DNA of 49,888 bases from Eutrophocola sp965662685 (GTDB taxonomy: Bacteria > Pseudomonadota > Gammaproteobacteria > Pseudomonadales > Pseudohongiellaceae). The notes beneath the pieces were generated by a model that was given only the letters and a program-made list of their open reading frames with translations, was not told the DNA's origin and searched no databases. A program made the position numbers and the translations under genes. Positions 8,041-16,517 of the stretch are shown piece by piece. Position 1 is the stretch's first letter; each line of letters opens with the position of its first letter. The DNA is taken from assembly GCA_965662685.1 (NCBI GenBank), contig CBFIIQ010000023.1, forward strand, positions 1 through 49,888. Direction: 5' to 3'.

Positions 8041-9336
8041 ATGGCCAAGATAGTCGGCGGTATCGCCACTTCCCATACCCCCACCATTGGTTTTGCCCTC
8101 GATGCACATAAACAGGAAGATCCTGTATGGGCACCTATTTTCAAAGGCTATGAACCGGTACAGCAGTGGTTGAAAGATCAGGCCCCTGATGTCATTTTCT
8201 ATATATTTAATGACCATATGACCTCATTTTTTATCGATCACTATTCCCACTTTTCCCTCGGTGTGGGTGAGAATTTTCCTGTCGCGGACGAAGGCGGCGG
8301 TCCACGTAATCTGCCACCGTTGAAAGGTCATCCGGCTTTAGCCGAGCATATCGCCAAAGGGCTGGTAGCGGATGAATTCGATTTGTCCTATTTTCAGGAA
8401 AAGGCGCTGGACCACGGTTGTTTCTCCCCACTATCTCTCCTGCTTGAGCATGAAACCGAGTGGCCCTGCAAGGTACTGCCGTTTCAGATTGGTGTGCTGC
8501 AAGCACCAACACCCACCGCAAAGCGCTGCTACAACATTGGCCGCTCTTTGCGCAAAGCTATTCAGAGCTATCCGGAAGATATCAAGGTCGCCATCGCTGG
8601 TACCGGGGGGCTTTCCCATCAGGTCCATGGAGAACGTTGTGGATTTAATAACACTCCCTGGGATATGGAATTCATGGAACGTCTTGAGAAAGACCCTGAA
8701 GGCCTGACGGATATCACTATTGCCGAATATGCAGAACTGGGCGGCATGGAAGGGGCAGAAGTTATTATGTGGTTGATCATGCGTGGCGCCCTCTCCAGGG
8801 AAGTGGAAGCCACTCACAAGACCTATTACCTGCCATCAATGACGCCTATTGCCAGCATGATTCTGGAAGAGCGTTCTGATGAAGTCTCCGATGAAAGTCA
8901 GGAAGACTATATGAAACGCATCAACCATCAACTGGCAGGCATTGAAAAGCTCGAAGGCACCTACCCCACTACCATAGGCAGCAGTGTTAAAGCCTATCGA
9001 CTCAACAATTTCCTTCACGAACTGATCATTCCGGAACATCGGAAATTGTTTCTTGAAGATCAGGAAGCCGCTTTCCAGCAGTCCGACCTGACAGATGAAG
9101 AAAAAGAGATGGTACGCAATCTCGACTGGCGCGCCATGATTCACTATGGCGTTATTTTCTTCATGCTGGAGAAACTCGGCGCAGTAGTGGGTACAACCAA
9201 TCTACATATTTACGCGGCCATGCGTGGCGAATCGCTTGATGATTTTCAGAAAACCCGAAATGCCCAGGTGCTGTATTCAGTAGCAGGTCAGGATGAAGGC
9301 AAAACTGACTGGGACAAGGAGCAAAGCCCTGGTTAG
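8041..9336 (+). CDS. desB: Gallate dioxygenase-type extradiol dioxygenase (LigB-LigA fusion)
   Basis: A 431-residue class III extradiol dioxygenase. The LigB-like catalytic part comes first, with non-haem Fe(II) ligands His12 (IATSH) and His59 (NDH) and a catalytic-His segment GTGGLSHQVHGER. A LigA-like helical part follows from about residue 300 (YRLNNFLHELI...AAMRGESLDDFQKTRN). This single-chain arrangement and length match DesB/GalA gallate dioxygenase rather than two-subunit protocatechuate 4,5-dioxygenase. Expected reaction: O2-dependent meta-cleavage of gallate to 4-oxalomesaconate. The frame extends 41 codons upstream, but the ATG at 8041 has a CAGGAG ribosome site and begins the family sequence MAKIVGG. 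No further gallate-pathway gene (hydratase, aldolase) is adjacent. A long hairpin follows the stop. Confidence 0.9.
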   Translation: MAKIVGGIATSHTPTIGFALDAHKQEDPVWAPIFKGYEPVQQWLKDQAPDVIFYIFNDHMTSFFIDHYSHFSLGVGENFPVADEGGGPRNLPPLKGHPALAEHIAKGLVADEFDLSYFQEKALDHGCFSPLSLLLEHETEWPCKVLPFQIGVLQAPTPTAKRCYNIGRSLRKAIQSYPEDIKVAIAGTGGLSHQVHGERCGFNNTPWDMEFMERLEKDPEGLTDITIAEYAELGGMEGAEVIMWLIMRGALSREVEATHKTYYLPSMTPIASMILEERSDEVSDESQEDYMKRINHQLAGIEKLEGTYPTTIGSSVKAYRLNNFLHELIIPEHRKLFLEDQEAAFQQSDLTDEEKEMVRNLDWRAMIHYGVIFFMLEKLGAVVGTTNLHIYAAMRGESLDDFQKTRNAQVLYSVAGQDEGKTDWDKEQSPG

Positions 9337-9355
9337 GGTTTATTACCACCTTATA

Positions 9356-9399
9356 GTTCCGGTTGGTTTTTTGGTGTTTGCAGAAAAACTAACCGGAAC
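9356..9399. terminator. Long hairpin after the dioxygenase gene
   Basis: Arms 9356-9371 and 9384-9399 pair over 16 bp with one G-U in place of a Watson-Crick pair; the loop is 12 nt. It begins 20 nt after the dioxygenase stop. The arm ends in T5, but there is no T-run after the stem, so it is either an atypical terminator or an mRNA 3'-end stabiliser. Confidence 0.5.
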
Positions 9400-9466
9400 A
9401 CAGGGCGATGACGTACACTGGCTCAATCCTTCCTCTAGTCGACTTACTATTACCCCGGAGTAATAA

Positions 9467-10042
9467 ATGATCTGGTTAATTGCAGGCTTGGTAATCTTCT
9501 TCAGCGTTCACTCGGTGCGTATTTTCGCCAGCAGTTGGCGTACCCGATGCATTACCATCAAAGGGGAAAATGTCTGGAAAGGCATTTATAGCGTGCTTTC
9601 ATTGGCGGGACTGCTCCTCATCATTTATGGCTATGGTTTGAGTCGGGCTGATCCGGTCTTTCTCTGGACACCACCGTCCTGGACCCGGCACCTGGCTTCA
9701 TTGCTGGTGCTACTTGCCTTTATTTTACTCGCAGCAGCCAATGTTCCCGGTAACCACCTCAAGGCAAGACTGGGACACCCCATGTATGCCGGCGTCAAGA
9801 TCTGGGCTTTTTCTCACTTGATAACCAATGGTCGCCTGGGGGATGCCCTGCTGTTTGGTTGCTTCCTGGTGTGGGCAATTGTCGGGTTTTCTTCAGCGCG
9901 TCGACGAGACAGATTAGCGGGCACTGCTTATCCAGGTGGAACCGCAAAGGGAACAGTGATAACTGTTGTAGGCGGTTTTATCGCTTATGGCATTTTTGCT
10001 TCCTACCTGCATCGGGTATTGATTGGCGTTCCACCTTTCTGA
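9467..10042 (+). CDS. NnrU family membrane protein
   Basis: A 191-residue integral membrane protein with about five or six hydrophobic segments. The NnrU signature is clear: SVHSVRI near the N-terminus, KGIYSVLSLAGLLLIIYGY, the central AAANVPGNHLKARLGHPMYAGVKIWAFSHLI region and a C-terminal TM. NnrU proteins were first seen beside denitrification genes, yet most copies have no known function, and no nitrogen-oxide gene is near here. Conserved His in GHPM and FSHL could bind a metal or haem (inference). The ATG follows a CGGAG ribosome site; it stands alone between the hairpin at 9.36 kb and the pseudogene. Confidence 0.85.
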   Translation: MIWLIAGLVIFFSVHSVRIFASSWRTRCITIKGENVWKGIYSVLSLAGLLLIIYGYGLSRADPVFLWTPPSWTRHLASLLVLLAFILLAAANVPGNHLKARLGHPMYAGVKIWAFSHLITNGRLGDALLFGCFLVWAIVGFSSARRRDRLAGTAYPGGTAKGTVITVVGGFIAYGIFASYLHRVLIGVPPF

Positions 10043-10098
10043 AATCACTGGTTCAGATGAGTTAGCATTCGATTTAACGCCGCCTCATTCACGGCCTA

Positions 10099-10628
10099 TT
10101 AAATCCTTTGCTTGCGGATTTCAGTTTTTCTGCGGGCTTTATCCACCAGAGAATATTTTTTCACTTGCGCGGGAAACTTACCCCAATACTTTTTGGCAAT
10201 AGCGTTACTTTTTAATGCCTGTTTAAAAGCCAGCGGCTCTAATCCCTTTTTCGACCTCATCAAACAATTGCCAGGAACCAGCCTTTTTTGCCGCCTCTAT
10301 TTTGTCCAGTGCGGGCTGCATCATATAGTCATTTTCCAGTAATCGTTGTACACGACTCTTGTTTACAGCAAACCAGGGACTACCTTCACTGAGGGGAGCA
10401 ACATGGAGTTATATGCTCTCGTTATCCTCGCGGCATTGCATCGAATCAACCCAGCCAATACACAGGGGCGGCATCAACCAGCGCATCATATTGAACATAA
10501 TCCTCAGCATTATGCTGTTTGCAGGTAACAACCCAGACGCACTCTTCATTCTCAAATTTTTCAGACAACCATTTTCGCCATTGCTCAATGCGGTCTATTT
10601 CCAAGTGTTCTTTTTCTTCTGAGACTAT
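10099..10628 (-). pseudogene. Decayed YdeI/OmpD-associated family gene
   Basis: Read on the minus strand in changing frames, this stretch gives consecutive blocks of a YdeI-type (bacteriocin-protection family) protein: an N-terminal block with IEQWRKWLSEKF and CVWVVTCKQHN, then YDALVDAAPVYWLG followed by an in-frame TGA where the family has Trp (LGW-D). Next, after a frameshift, comes SPWFAVNKSRVQRLLEND with an internal TAA just before it, then PALDKIEAAKKAGSWQLFDEVEKG. After another frameshift the C-terminal block ends KARRKTEIRKQRI with a proper stop at 10099. At least two frameshifts and two nonsense codons are present and no start codon is left, so the gene is dead. It fills most of the 777-base gap before the tRNA. 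Homology is from recognising the block order. Confidence 0.75.
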
Positions 10629-10819
10629 TTATCCAAACTCAAAAAATATCGAAAAGCAGACGCGTTACCTTGTCACAGTCGTAGTAAAAATATCCAATAA
10701 ATATCGTATCAGGCAATATACCCGGAGTCGTTCGGGGCATGGTAATCGCACTGAAAAACACTGTAGAATAACTCTTTTAAACGCTAAGGCTGTGCGTTGT
10801 AGTTAGATAATTTTCCATT

Positions 10820-10896
10820 CGGAGTGTGGCGCAGCCTGGTAGCGCACCTCGTTCGGGACGAGGGGGTCGGAGGTTCGAATCCTCCCACTCCGACCA
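10820..10896 (+). tRNA. tRNA-Pro (anticodon CGG)
   Basis: A 77-nt cloverleaf with encoded CCA. The acceptor arms CGGAGTG and CACTCCG pair over 7 bp; the anticodon stem CCTCG/CGAGG carries loop TTCGGGA with anticodon CGG; the T arm has GGTTCGAATCC. No integrase or duplicated tRNA 3' end is seen nearby, so there is no sign of an inserted island at this locus. Confidence 0.95.
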
Positions 10897-10939
10897 ATAA
10901 ACCAGACCAATAAACCACTTTTGGATATTACCTATTATT

Positions 10940-11695
10940 ATGAAACCTGACTTGTCTGACCTGTACATCCTTATCACTGGTTCCGGCCGCGGCCTCGGCC
11001 GTCATGCTGCCCTGCACCTGGCCTCCTGTGGCGCCATCATCGGCGTTGCCGATATTGATGCTGCCAACGCTGATGAGGTGGCTGGTGAAATTACCGGCAA
11101 TGGTGGCCAGGCTAAAGCCTATTCCGGCGACATGTCAGACCGCAAAGCGTTTATGGCAGTGGCGGCAGATTTTGCCAAGCTCGGTGGCCGAATCGATGCC
11201 ATCATTAATAATGCCATGCTGCTGCGTTACAGCCCTGTTCAGGATGTAGATGAAGACACCTTGTCTGCCATGCTGGACATCGGTATCAAGGCTTTGTTCT
11301 GGTCTGCCCAGGCCATGCTCACTCACTATGACAAGGAACGTGGCGGCTGCATTATTAACCTGGCATCTCCGGTGGCTACTCGCGGCTTCCCCAATACCTC
11401 TGTTTACAGCACCGTAAAAGGTGCCGTCACCATGTTCACCAAAACCATGGCCGCTGAATTTGGTCCCCAGAATATTCGCGTCAATGCCGTCTCCCCCGCT
11501 TCCGTTCCCACACCGGGTTCACTTGGGCTTAACAGCAAGGAAGAATACGAAAAACGCGCTGGCTGGATTCCGCTGCGCCGCAACGGCACCGAGGAAGATA
11601 ATTCCAACGCCATCGCCTTCCTGTTAAGCAAGGAAGCCAGTTTTGTCCATGGCGAAATCTTTAACGTGGATGGCGGGGTTTCGGCTTGCAACTGA
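10940..11695 (+). CDS. SDR family NAD(P)-dependent oxidoreductase
   Basis: A 251-residue classical short-chain dehydrogenase/reductase. The cofactor motif TGSGRGLGRHAA stands near residues 13-24, an Asp at the end of strand 2 (GVADID) favours NAD(H), NNAM replaces the usual NNAG, and the catalytic Ser-Tyr-Lys are in NLASPVATRGF and YSTVKGA. The C-terminus FNVDGG is standard. It should oxidise a secondary alcohol or reduce a ketone; the substrate is open. It begins 43 nt after tRNA-Pro. A heptamer element starts 5 nt after the stop. Confidence 0.9.
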   Translation: MKPDLSDLYILITGSGRGLGRHAALHLASCGAIIGVADIDAANADEVAGEITGNGGQAKAYSGDMSDRKAFMAVAADFAKLGGRIDAIINNAMLLRYSPVQDVDEDTLSAMLDIGIKALFWSAQAMLTHYDKERGGCIINLASPVATRGFPNTSVYSTVKGAVTMFTKTMAAEFGPQNIRVNAVSPASVPTPGSLGLNSKEEYEKRAGWIPLRRNGTEEDNSNAIAFLLSKEASFVHGEIFNVDGGVSACN

Positions 11696-11699
11696 AAAA

Positions 11700-11986
11700 G
11701 CGGATAAAGGATTAAGGAAAAAGGATAAAGGTGACCATTGTGATGCGGGGCCTTGGTTAAAACGGGATAGGAGTCTCAAGTCTCAAGTCTCAAGTCTCAA
11801 GTCTCAAGTCTCAAGTCTCAAGTCTCAAGTCTCAAGTCTCAAGTCTCAAGTCGGCGACCAAAGGTCGCCACGTCGGATGCGTCCCTGCGGTCCTTATCCA
11901 ACCTACAGAAAACCATTGAAGCTCGGAAGTGGGGTTGCTTGCCTCTTGTCTCTTGCCTCTTGCAACTTGTAACTTGAGACTTGGAA
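11700..11986. repeat. Composite heptamer element between convergent genes
   Basis: It starts GCGGATAAA 5 nt after the SDR stop. A GGATAAA-type array (to 11736) ends in GGTGACCATTG. Then come eleven perfect TCTCAAG copies (11774-11850), a hairpin GGCGACC-AAA-GGTCGCC (11853-11869), a REP-like palindrome (about 11873-11905), the linker AGAAAACCATTGAAG and an opposite-sense CTTGNNN array reaching the stop of the minus-strand serine hydrolase. The right-hand TTTATCC array present in the sister elements is missing here. Both flanking genes end at the element. Confidence 0.9.
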
Positions 11987-13171
11987 CTAGGTTTTATACA
12001 TCGCATCAATCAACCGCGCCGCCCTGGGCCCATTAGTGCCGACTGCATGCATCTTGTTACAGCAATAGGAAAAGCCAAGTTTCGCATCCGGGTCGCCAAA
12101 GCCGATTGAGCCGCCTATGCCATGGTGGCCGAAGCTGCGCATATTCGGTCCCATGTAAACCGCTTCCGGTGTATTTAATAAAACTCCCAGGGCCTGGTGA
12201 TACGGACGTTCCTGTAAACCTTCGGTCTGATTGTGTTGTTCGGTAATCATGGTTTCCAGCCCCTCCTTACTCATCAGGGTCACGCCATTCATGCCACCAT
12301 TGGTCAGGCAGCCATAGATGCGCGCCACACCGCGGGCATTGCCGTGACCACTGCCGCTGGCCACCTCCACTTCGCGCCATTCTTTTTTATTCATGGTGAC
12401 TGCCCAGGGCTCATCGGGATTTTGTTTAAATGCCAGTGCGCGCAGTGAGGTCTGATCACCGCCGTCCTTTGCAGCAAACAGTTTAGCCTCCATGTTCGGC
12501 ATCACTTCTGCCACATGAGACTGTTCTTCTGCACTCATAGCGCCGATGTAGTATTCCGCTTTAAGTGGATCGGAGACTTCCTGCTTCAGGAAAGGGCCTA
12601 CTGTCATTCCCGTGACCCGACGCATAATTTCACCTAACAAAAAGCCCTGATGGTGAACGTGATAAGCTGCCCTTGTACCAATCTCCCATAGCGGTTCCTG
12701 TTCTTCCAGGGCATGAATCATGACCTCACGATCAAACATGGCTCCCGGCCATAGAGGGTTGGTGGTTAACACCGGAACAGCGGCAGTATGGTCGAGAAAA
12801 TGTTTTACCAGCGTCGCTTGCTTGCCATTTTGCCCATACTCAGGCCAGTATTTGATGACCGGATCATTCGGATTGATCAGACCACGATCCATCAGCATAT
12901 TGAAACAGATTGCAGTAATGCCTTTCGCCACCGACATCATGCAGACGGTAGATTCAGCATCCCAGGGATCATCCATCGCACCAGTGCGCCAGCCGCCCCA
13001 GATATCAACCACGGTTTTACCTTCACGCACGATGGAACAGGCTGCGCCGATTTCATCTTCCAGCATGAAGTTCTCAATGAAGGCATCCACCACCGGTTGA
13101 TATTCGCTGTGAAACTGGCCACCCAATGAAAAGCGGTGACCGCGGGCCGAAATTGTCTGCTTAAGTTCCAA
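11987..13171 (-). CDS. Serine hydrolase, beta-lactamase/EstB family (first of two)
   Basis: A 394-residue class C beta-lactamase-fold hydrolase without an obvious signal peptide. The nucleophile motif SxxK is SVAK (near residue 98, in MMSVAKGITAICF), a Tyr-containing second motif is YHVHH near 189, and a C-terminal FGHHGIGGS replaces the KTG box, as in the EstB/LovD-like esterases and transesterases. It probably cleaves or transfers an ester or amide of a small organic acid. The start is TTG at 13171 with a strong AGGAG site 6 nt before it; no upstream ATG fits. It is divergent from the GMC oxidoreductase gene. A similar hydrolase-GMC pair recurs at 26.2-29.1 kb. Confidence 0.85.
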   Translation of the reverse strand: MELKQTISARGHRFSLGGQFHSEYQPVVDAFIENFMLEDEIGAACSIVREGKTVVDIWGGWRTGAMDDPWDAESTVCMMSVAKGITAICFNMLMDRGLINPNDPVIKYWPEYGQNGKQATLVKHFLDHTAAVPVLTTNPLWPGAMFDREVMIHALEEQEPLWEIGTRAAYHVHHQGFLLGEIMRRVTGMTVGPFLKQEVSDPLKAEYYIGAMSAEEQSHVAEVMPNMEAKLFAAKDGGDQTSLRALAFKQNPDEPWAVTMNKKEWREVEVASGSGHGNARGVARIYGCLTNGGMNGVTLMSKEGLETMITEQHNQTEGLQERPYHQALGVLLNTPEAVYMGPNMRSFGHHGIGGSIGFGDPDAKLGFSYCCNKMHAVGTNGPRAARLIDAMYKT

Positions 13172-13291
13172 AACTACTCCTTTTTGTTATATTGCGCATT
13201 GACTTGTATACAAGCACAGAATCACTGTCTAAATAACAGTCCTTATAAAAACGGACAGACCATAACATTAATCAAAATATTCGGAAATCCC

Positions 13292-14953
13292 TTGCCTGAA
13301 TCTACCTCAAAATCTACTCAAGAGTTTCAACAAAGCTTTGATTTTATCATCATCGGTGCCGGTACCGCAGGCTGTGTACTCGCCGCCAGATTAAGTGAAA
13401 ATCCGGCTCACCGTGTCTGCCTGATTGAAGCCGGCGGCTCGGAAAAGCATCCGACTATTTCCATTCCAGCCGGTGTCGGGGCTGCCATTATGAATCCCAA
13501 ACTGGGATGGGGACTGAAAACCGTACCGCAGCCTGCCCTCAATAATCGGGAGATTCCATTACCTCGCGGCAAAGTCCTCGGCGGTTCCGGCTCCATTAAT
13601 GGCATGGCCTATTATCGGGGCACGGCCCTGGATTATGACGACTGGGCACTGGAAGGTAATCCGGGTTGGGGCTATGCCGACCTGCTGCCCTATTTCCTGC
13701 GCAGTGAACACAACCCGGAATACTCAGACTCGCCCTACCACAATATAGATGGCCCTATGGGCGTGAGCTTCTTCGCCAAACCCAATCGTCTTTGCAAGGA
13801 TTTCAACAGTGCCATGGCTGAACTGGGCTTTCCCGCCTGTCAGGACTTTAATACCGCCTATCCAGAAGGCTACGGCTTTCGCCAGGGCACTATCTGGCAA
13901 GGCAAACGGGTGTCCAGTGCCAGTGCTTACCTGCGTCCGGTTATGAAAAAACACCCCAATCTGGTGGTGATGACCGAAACCGCGACACGCAAAATAATCT
14001 TTGCAGGCAAAAAAGCCGTCGGTGTTGAAGTAATGCAGAACAGCAGCATCACTCAATTCAAGGCAGAGCGGGAAGTCATCGTTTGTGCAGGCGCCTTTCA
14101 CTCCCCCCATATTTTGCTTAACTCCGGTATCGGCGAGACCTCACATTTAGAGGATGTGGGGGTAGCCGCTGTCCATGACCTGCCAGGTGTTGGCAAAAAC
14201 CTGCATGATCATCCCGCCAGCTTTGTCGCCATGGATATGCAGGACAGCACCTCTTATGCCCTCTCCTGGAAAGCATTACCACGGGATGTCCTCCAGTTCC
14301 TGCAATACTGTTTATTTCGTAGCGGCCCAATGGCCAGCAATCTGTTTGAAACCAATGCCTATATCCGTTCCCTGCCAGATCTCGATCGCCCCGACATCCA
14401 GGTGGTATTTCAACCGGCGCGCCGTAACACCAAACCTTTCCCTATTCCCCTGGGGCATGGCTTTGCCATTAGTATTGTCTGCCTGTACCCGGAAAGCCGG
14501 GGCAAGGTAACTCTGGCAAGTAACGACCCTCAGGCAGCGCCCTTGATTGACCCTGGTCTGGGCAGTGCCGGTAAAGATATTGAAACCTTGAAGCGCGGCC
14601 TCAATCTGGCAAGGAAGATCTTTACCATGAATGCGTTTACGCCTTATCAGGCCAGTGAACGCCTGCCGGGCGCAGCAGTAAATGATGACGACAGGCTGGA
14701 GCAATATGTTCGTGATACCTTGGCCACGGTGCATCATCCCGGCTCTACCTGCCGCATGGGTAATGGTGAAAATGATGTGGTTAACGGTGAACTGAAAGTC
14801 CACGGGCTGGAAGGATTAAGAGTTGCTGATGCCTCAATTTATCCGCGTGTGCCTGGTGCCAATACCAATGCCAGCGTCGTTGCTATTGCGGAAAAAGCAG
14901 CTGACATGATCCTGGGCATTCCTGCCCCGGCAGCGCTGACCGAATTAAGCTGA
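13292..14953 (+). CDS. GMC family FAD-dependent oxidoreductase (first of two)
   Basis: About 553 residues, choline-dehydrogenase/alcohol-oxidase family. The FAD motif GAGTAGCVLAARL lies near the N-terminus. GMC signature 1 is GGSGSINGMAYYRG, and the C-terminal active-site region has HHPGSTCRMG (catalytic His) and DASIYPRVPGANTNAS. The frame runs up to 13136, overlapping the divergent gene, but family members begin about ten residues before the FAD motif. TTG 13292 (with GGAA upstream) is my best start and it is uncertain. There is no export signal, so it acts in the cytoplasm or at the membrane face, oxidising a primary or secondary alcohol. It is about half identical by eye to the GMC protein at 27440-29068. 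Confidence 0.88.
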   Translation: MPESTSKSTQEFQQSFDFIIIGAGTAGCVLAARLSENPAHRVCLIEAGGSEKHPTISIPAGVGAAIMNPKLGWGLKTVPQPALNNREIPLPRGKVLGGSGSINGMAYYRGTALDYDDWALEGNPGWGYADLLPYFLRSEHNPEYSDSPYHNIDGPMGVSFFAKPNRLCKDFNSAMAELGFPACQDFNTAYPEGYGFRQGTIWQGKRVSSASAYLRPVMKKHPNLVVMTETATRKIIFAGKKAVGVEVMQNSSITQFKAEREVIVCAGAFHSPHILLNSGIGETSHLEDVGVAAVHDLPGVGKNLHDHPASFVAMDMQDSTSYALSWKALPRDVLQFLQYCLFRSGPMASNLFETNAYIRSLPDLDRPDIQVVFQPARRNTKPFPIPLGHGFAISIVCLYPESRGKVTLASNDPQAAPLIDPGLGSAGKDIETLKRGLNLARKIFTMNAFTPYQASERLPGAAVNDDDRLEQYVRDTLATVHHPGSTCRMGNGENDVVNGELKVHGLEGLRVADASIYPRVPGANTNASVVAIAEKAADMILGIPAPAALTELS

Positions 14954-15079
14954 ACAAAAAAACAGACAGCATTCCATAGCAGCTTTCGATTGTGATAACT
15001 TAGCCCATTGCTGCAAGCCCAGTGTCGAAACAAACCAGAAAAAAGACACGTTAGTTCAATGAACACCCCGAGGATCACT

Positions 15080-16474
15080 ATGCGACATTTATCCAGACTG
15101 ATAGCACAGGGAGTGTCTTTTTCCCTGCTCTCTTTCATTTTACTTTCTTTTAGTCTGCTGTTAGTTACACAACAGGCTGTGGCTCAGGCCATGCCTGATA
15201 TCGGTTTTGACAGTGTCGGTCGCGGCGCCCCTGTTGCCGATGCGCAGGACTACGAAATAGTGGGTCCTATCAACTTTTTTGGCTTTGAGGCGGTCGCTGC
15301 ACAAAATGGCGACGTCCCCGATAATGTCGAACCGCTACCTGTAGACATCTTTACCACCACTGATTTTTACCAGGACATGGATTACTGGATGGACCCGCGC
15401 TACTGGCGTTGTAATTCCGGTTTTGCCCTGGAAGCCCAGGGCGGTGCCTATCCCGGTCCCAATATGGGTGGTGACAACCCGCCCCTGACAGCTGCCTGGG
15501 GGTTTTGTGACAGGGATTATCCAAGAGAATCCATGGTCAGCCCCTATGCTTTTGACACGGCACAGGATCACTATGAGGCGCTGATGGCTGAAACTGAAAG
15601 TCGTGGCGGCCCTACAAAGCATACCTATGCCACGGTGCCTGGCGATATCAGTGGACGCTACTTCTGGGATGAAGGGGGTCCGGGCGGTTTGCAGGGCACC
15701 TGGTACGGCATGATGGTGAACCAGATCCCTACGGTGCTTTCCTTTCTTACCCCGGAATACCAGAAACGGGTGGTGCAGGAAGCCTATCACCAGTCACGCG
15801 GCCAATCACAATGGCCTTCCCAGTATTGCTGGCCGGAAGGCTTTATGCGGCGCTGGCACTTTGCCTCTACCCTGATGCAAAATCACACCATCATCGTCAC
15901 TCCGGATATATTTGAAATTCTAGCCGGGGTAGCACGAAACTTTATCACCCAGGTACATATTGGCCGGGAATTTAATCTTGAGGGCGCTATTCCCCGTCTG
16001 GGACAGGATGTGCCACGCTGGTATGGCGAAACCATAGGCTTTTGGGATGGAGAGGTGTTGATTAGCTGGACCTCCAATATCCAGCCGTGGATGGCGCATT
16101 CGCAGTTTGAATTTTCCAACAAGATGCAGACCGTGGAAATTTACACCCCGGTACGTGATGACGCAGGCGCTATCACCATGCTGAACCATGAATCGATTTT
16201 TTATGATCCCGAAGCGCTAAGCGAACCAGTGCGCATCGTGCGTAACCTGACCCGAGTCAGCGATATCAGTGAAGGCGATCCCTACTCCTATATCGAATGT
16301 GTCCAAACCATCTTCCCGGTAGACGGCATTGCCACGCCGATGAATCCCGGTGACACCTATGAAGCCTATGTGCCCGATATGTTCGGTCGACCGTGGGCGG
16401 AAATCTGGGAAAAATATCATGAGGAAGGCATGCAGGCGCCTGAAGACGAGGTAGATATTTTCAGTTTCGAATAA
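15080..16474 (+). CDS. Exported protein of unknown function
   Basis: About 464 residues with a long, clearly hydrophobic signal peptide (residues 1-36, ending VAQA), so periplasmic or secreted. I do not recognise a named family. The C-terminal half has HTIIVTPDIFEIL, RWYGETIGFWDGEVLISWTSN and HSQFEFSNKMQTVEIYTP, a pattern resembling exported, uncharacterised proteins with a G-x-WDGD-x-LVV beta-rich repeat found in proteobacteria and acidobacteria (recognition by eye). The N-terminal half is rich in Tyr, Trp and Pro with few Cys. An upstream ATG (15059) and a 15008 start are in frame, but ATG 15080 has GAGGA just before it and begins the signal peptide. The MBL gene follows after 43 nt with no terminator, so they probably form an operon. 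Confidence 0.75.
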   Translation: MRHLSRLIAQGVSFSLLSFILLSFSLLLVTQQAVAQAMPDIGFDSVGRGAPVADAQDYEIVGPINFFGFEAVAAQNGDVPDNVEPLPVDIFTTTDFYQDMDYWMDPRYWRCNSGFALEAQGGAYPGPNMGGDNPPLTAAWGFCDRDYPRESMVSPYAFDTAQDHYEALMAETESRGGPTKHTYATVPGDISGRYFWDEGGPGGLQGTWYGMMVNQIPTVLSFLTPEYQKRVVQEAYHQSRGQSQWPSQYCWPEGFMRRWHFASTLMQNHTIIVTPDIFEILAGVARNFITQVHIGREFNLEGAIPRLGQDVPRWYGETIGFWDGEVLISWTSNIQPWMAHSQFEFSNKMQTVEIYTPVRDDAGAITMLNHESIFYDPEALSEPVRIVRNLTRVSDISEGDPYSYIECVQTIFPVDGIATPMNPGDTYEAYVPDMFGRPWAEIWEKYHEEGMQAPEDEVDIFSFE

Positions 16475-16517
16475 ACATGGAAACTAACTTTTACCAGAAT
16501 TAAATGATGGAGAAACT

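Noticed and set aside
10820..10939. Integrated island at tRNA-Pro
   Set aside because: No integrase, no duplicated tRNA 3' end and no change in gene style after the tRNA.
11774..11850. Open frame through the TCTCAAG array giving a seven-residue SLKSQVS repeat peptide
   Set aside because: Any open heptamer array gives a 21-nt (7-codon) peptide repeat in every frame; no ribosome site or family, and the same happens at 19929-20005.
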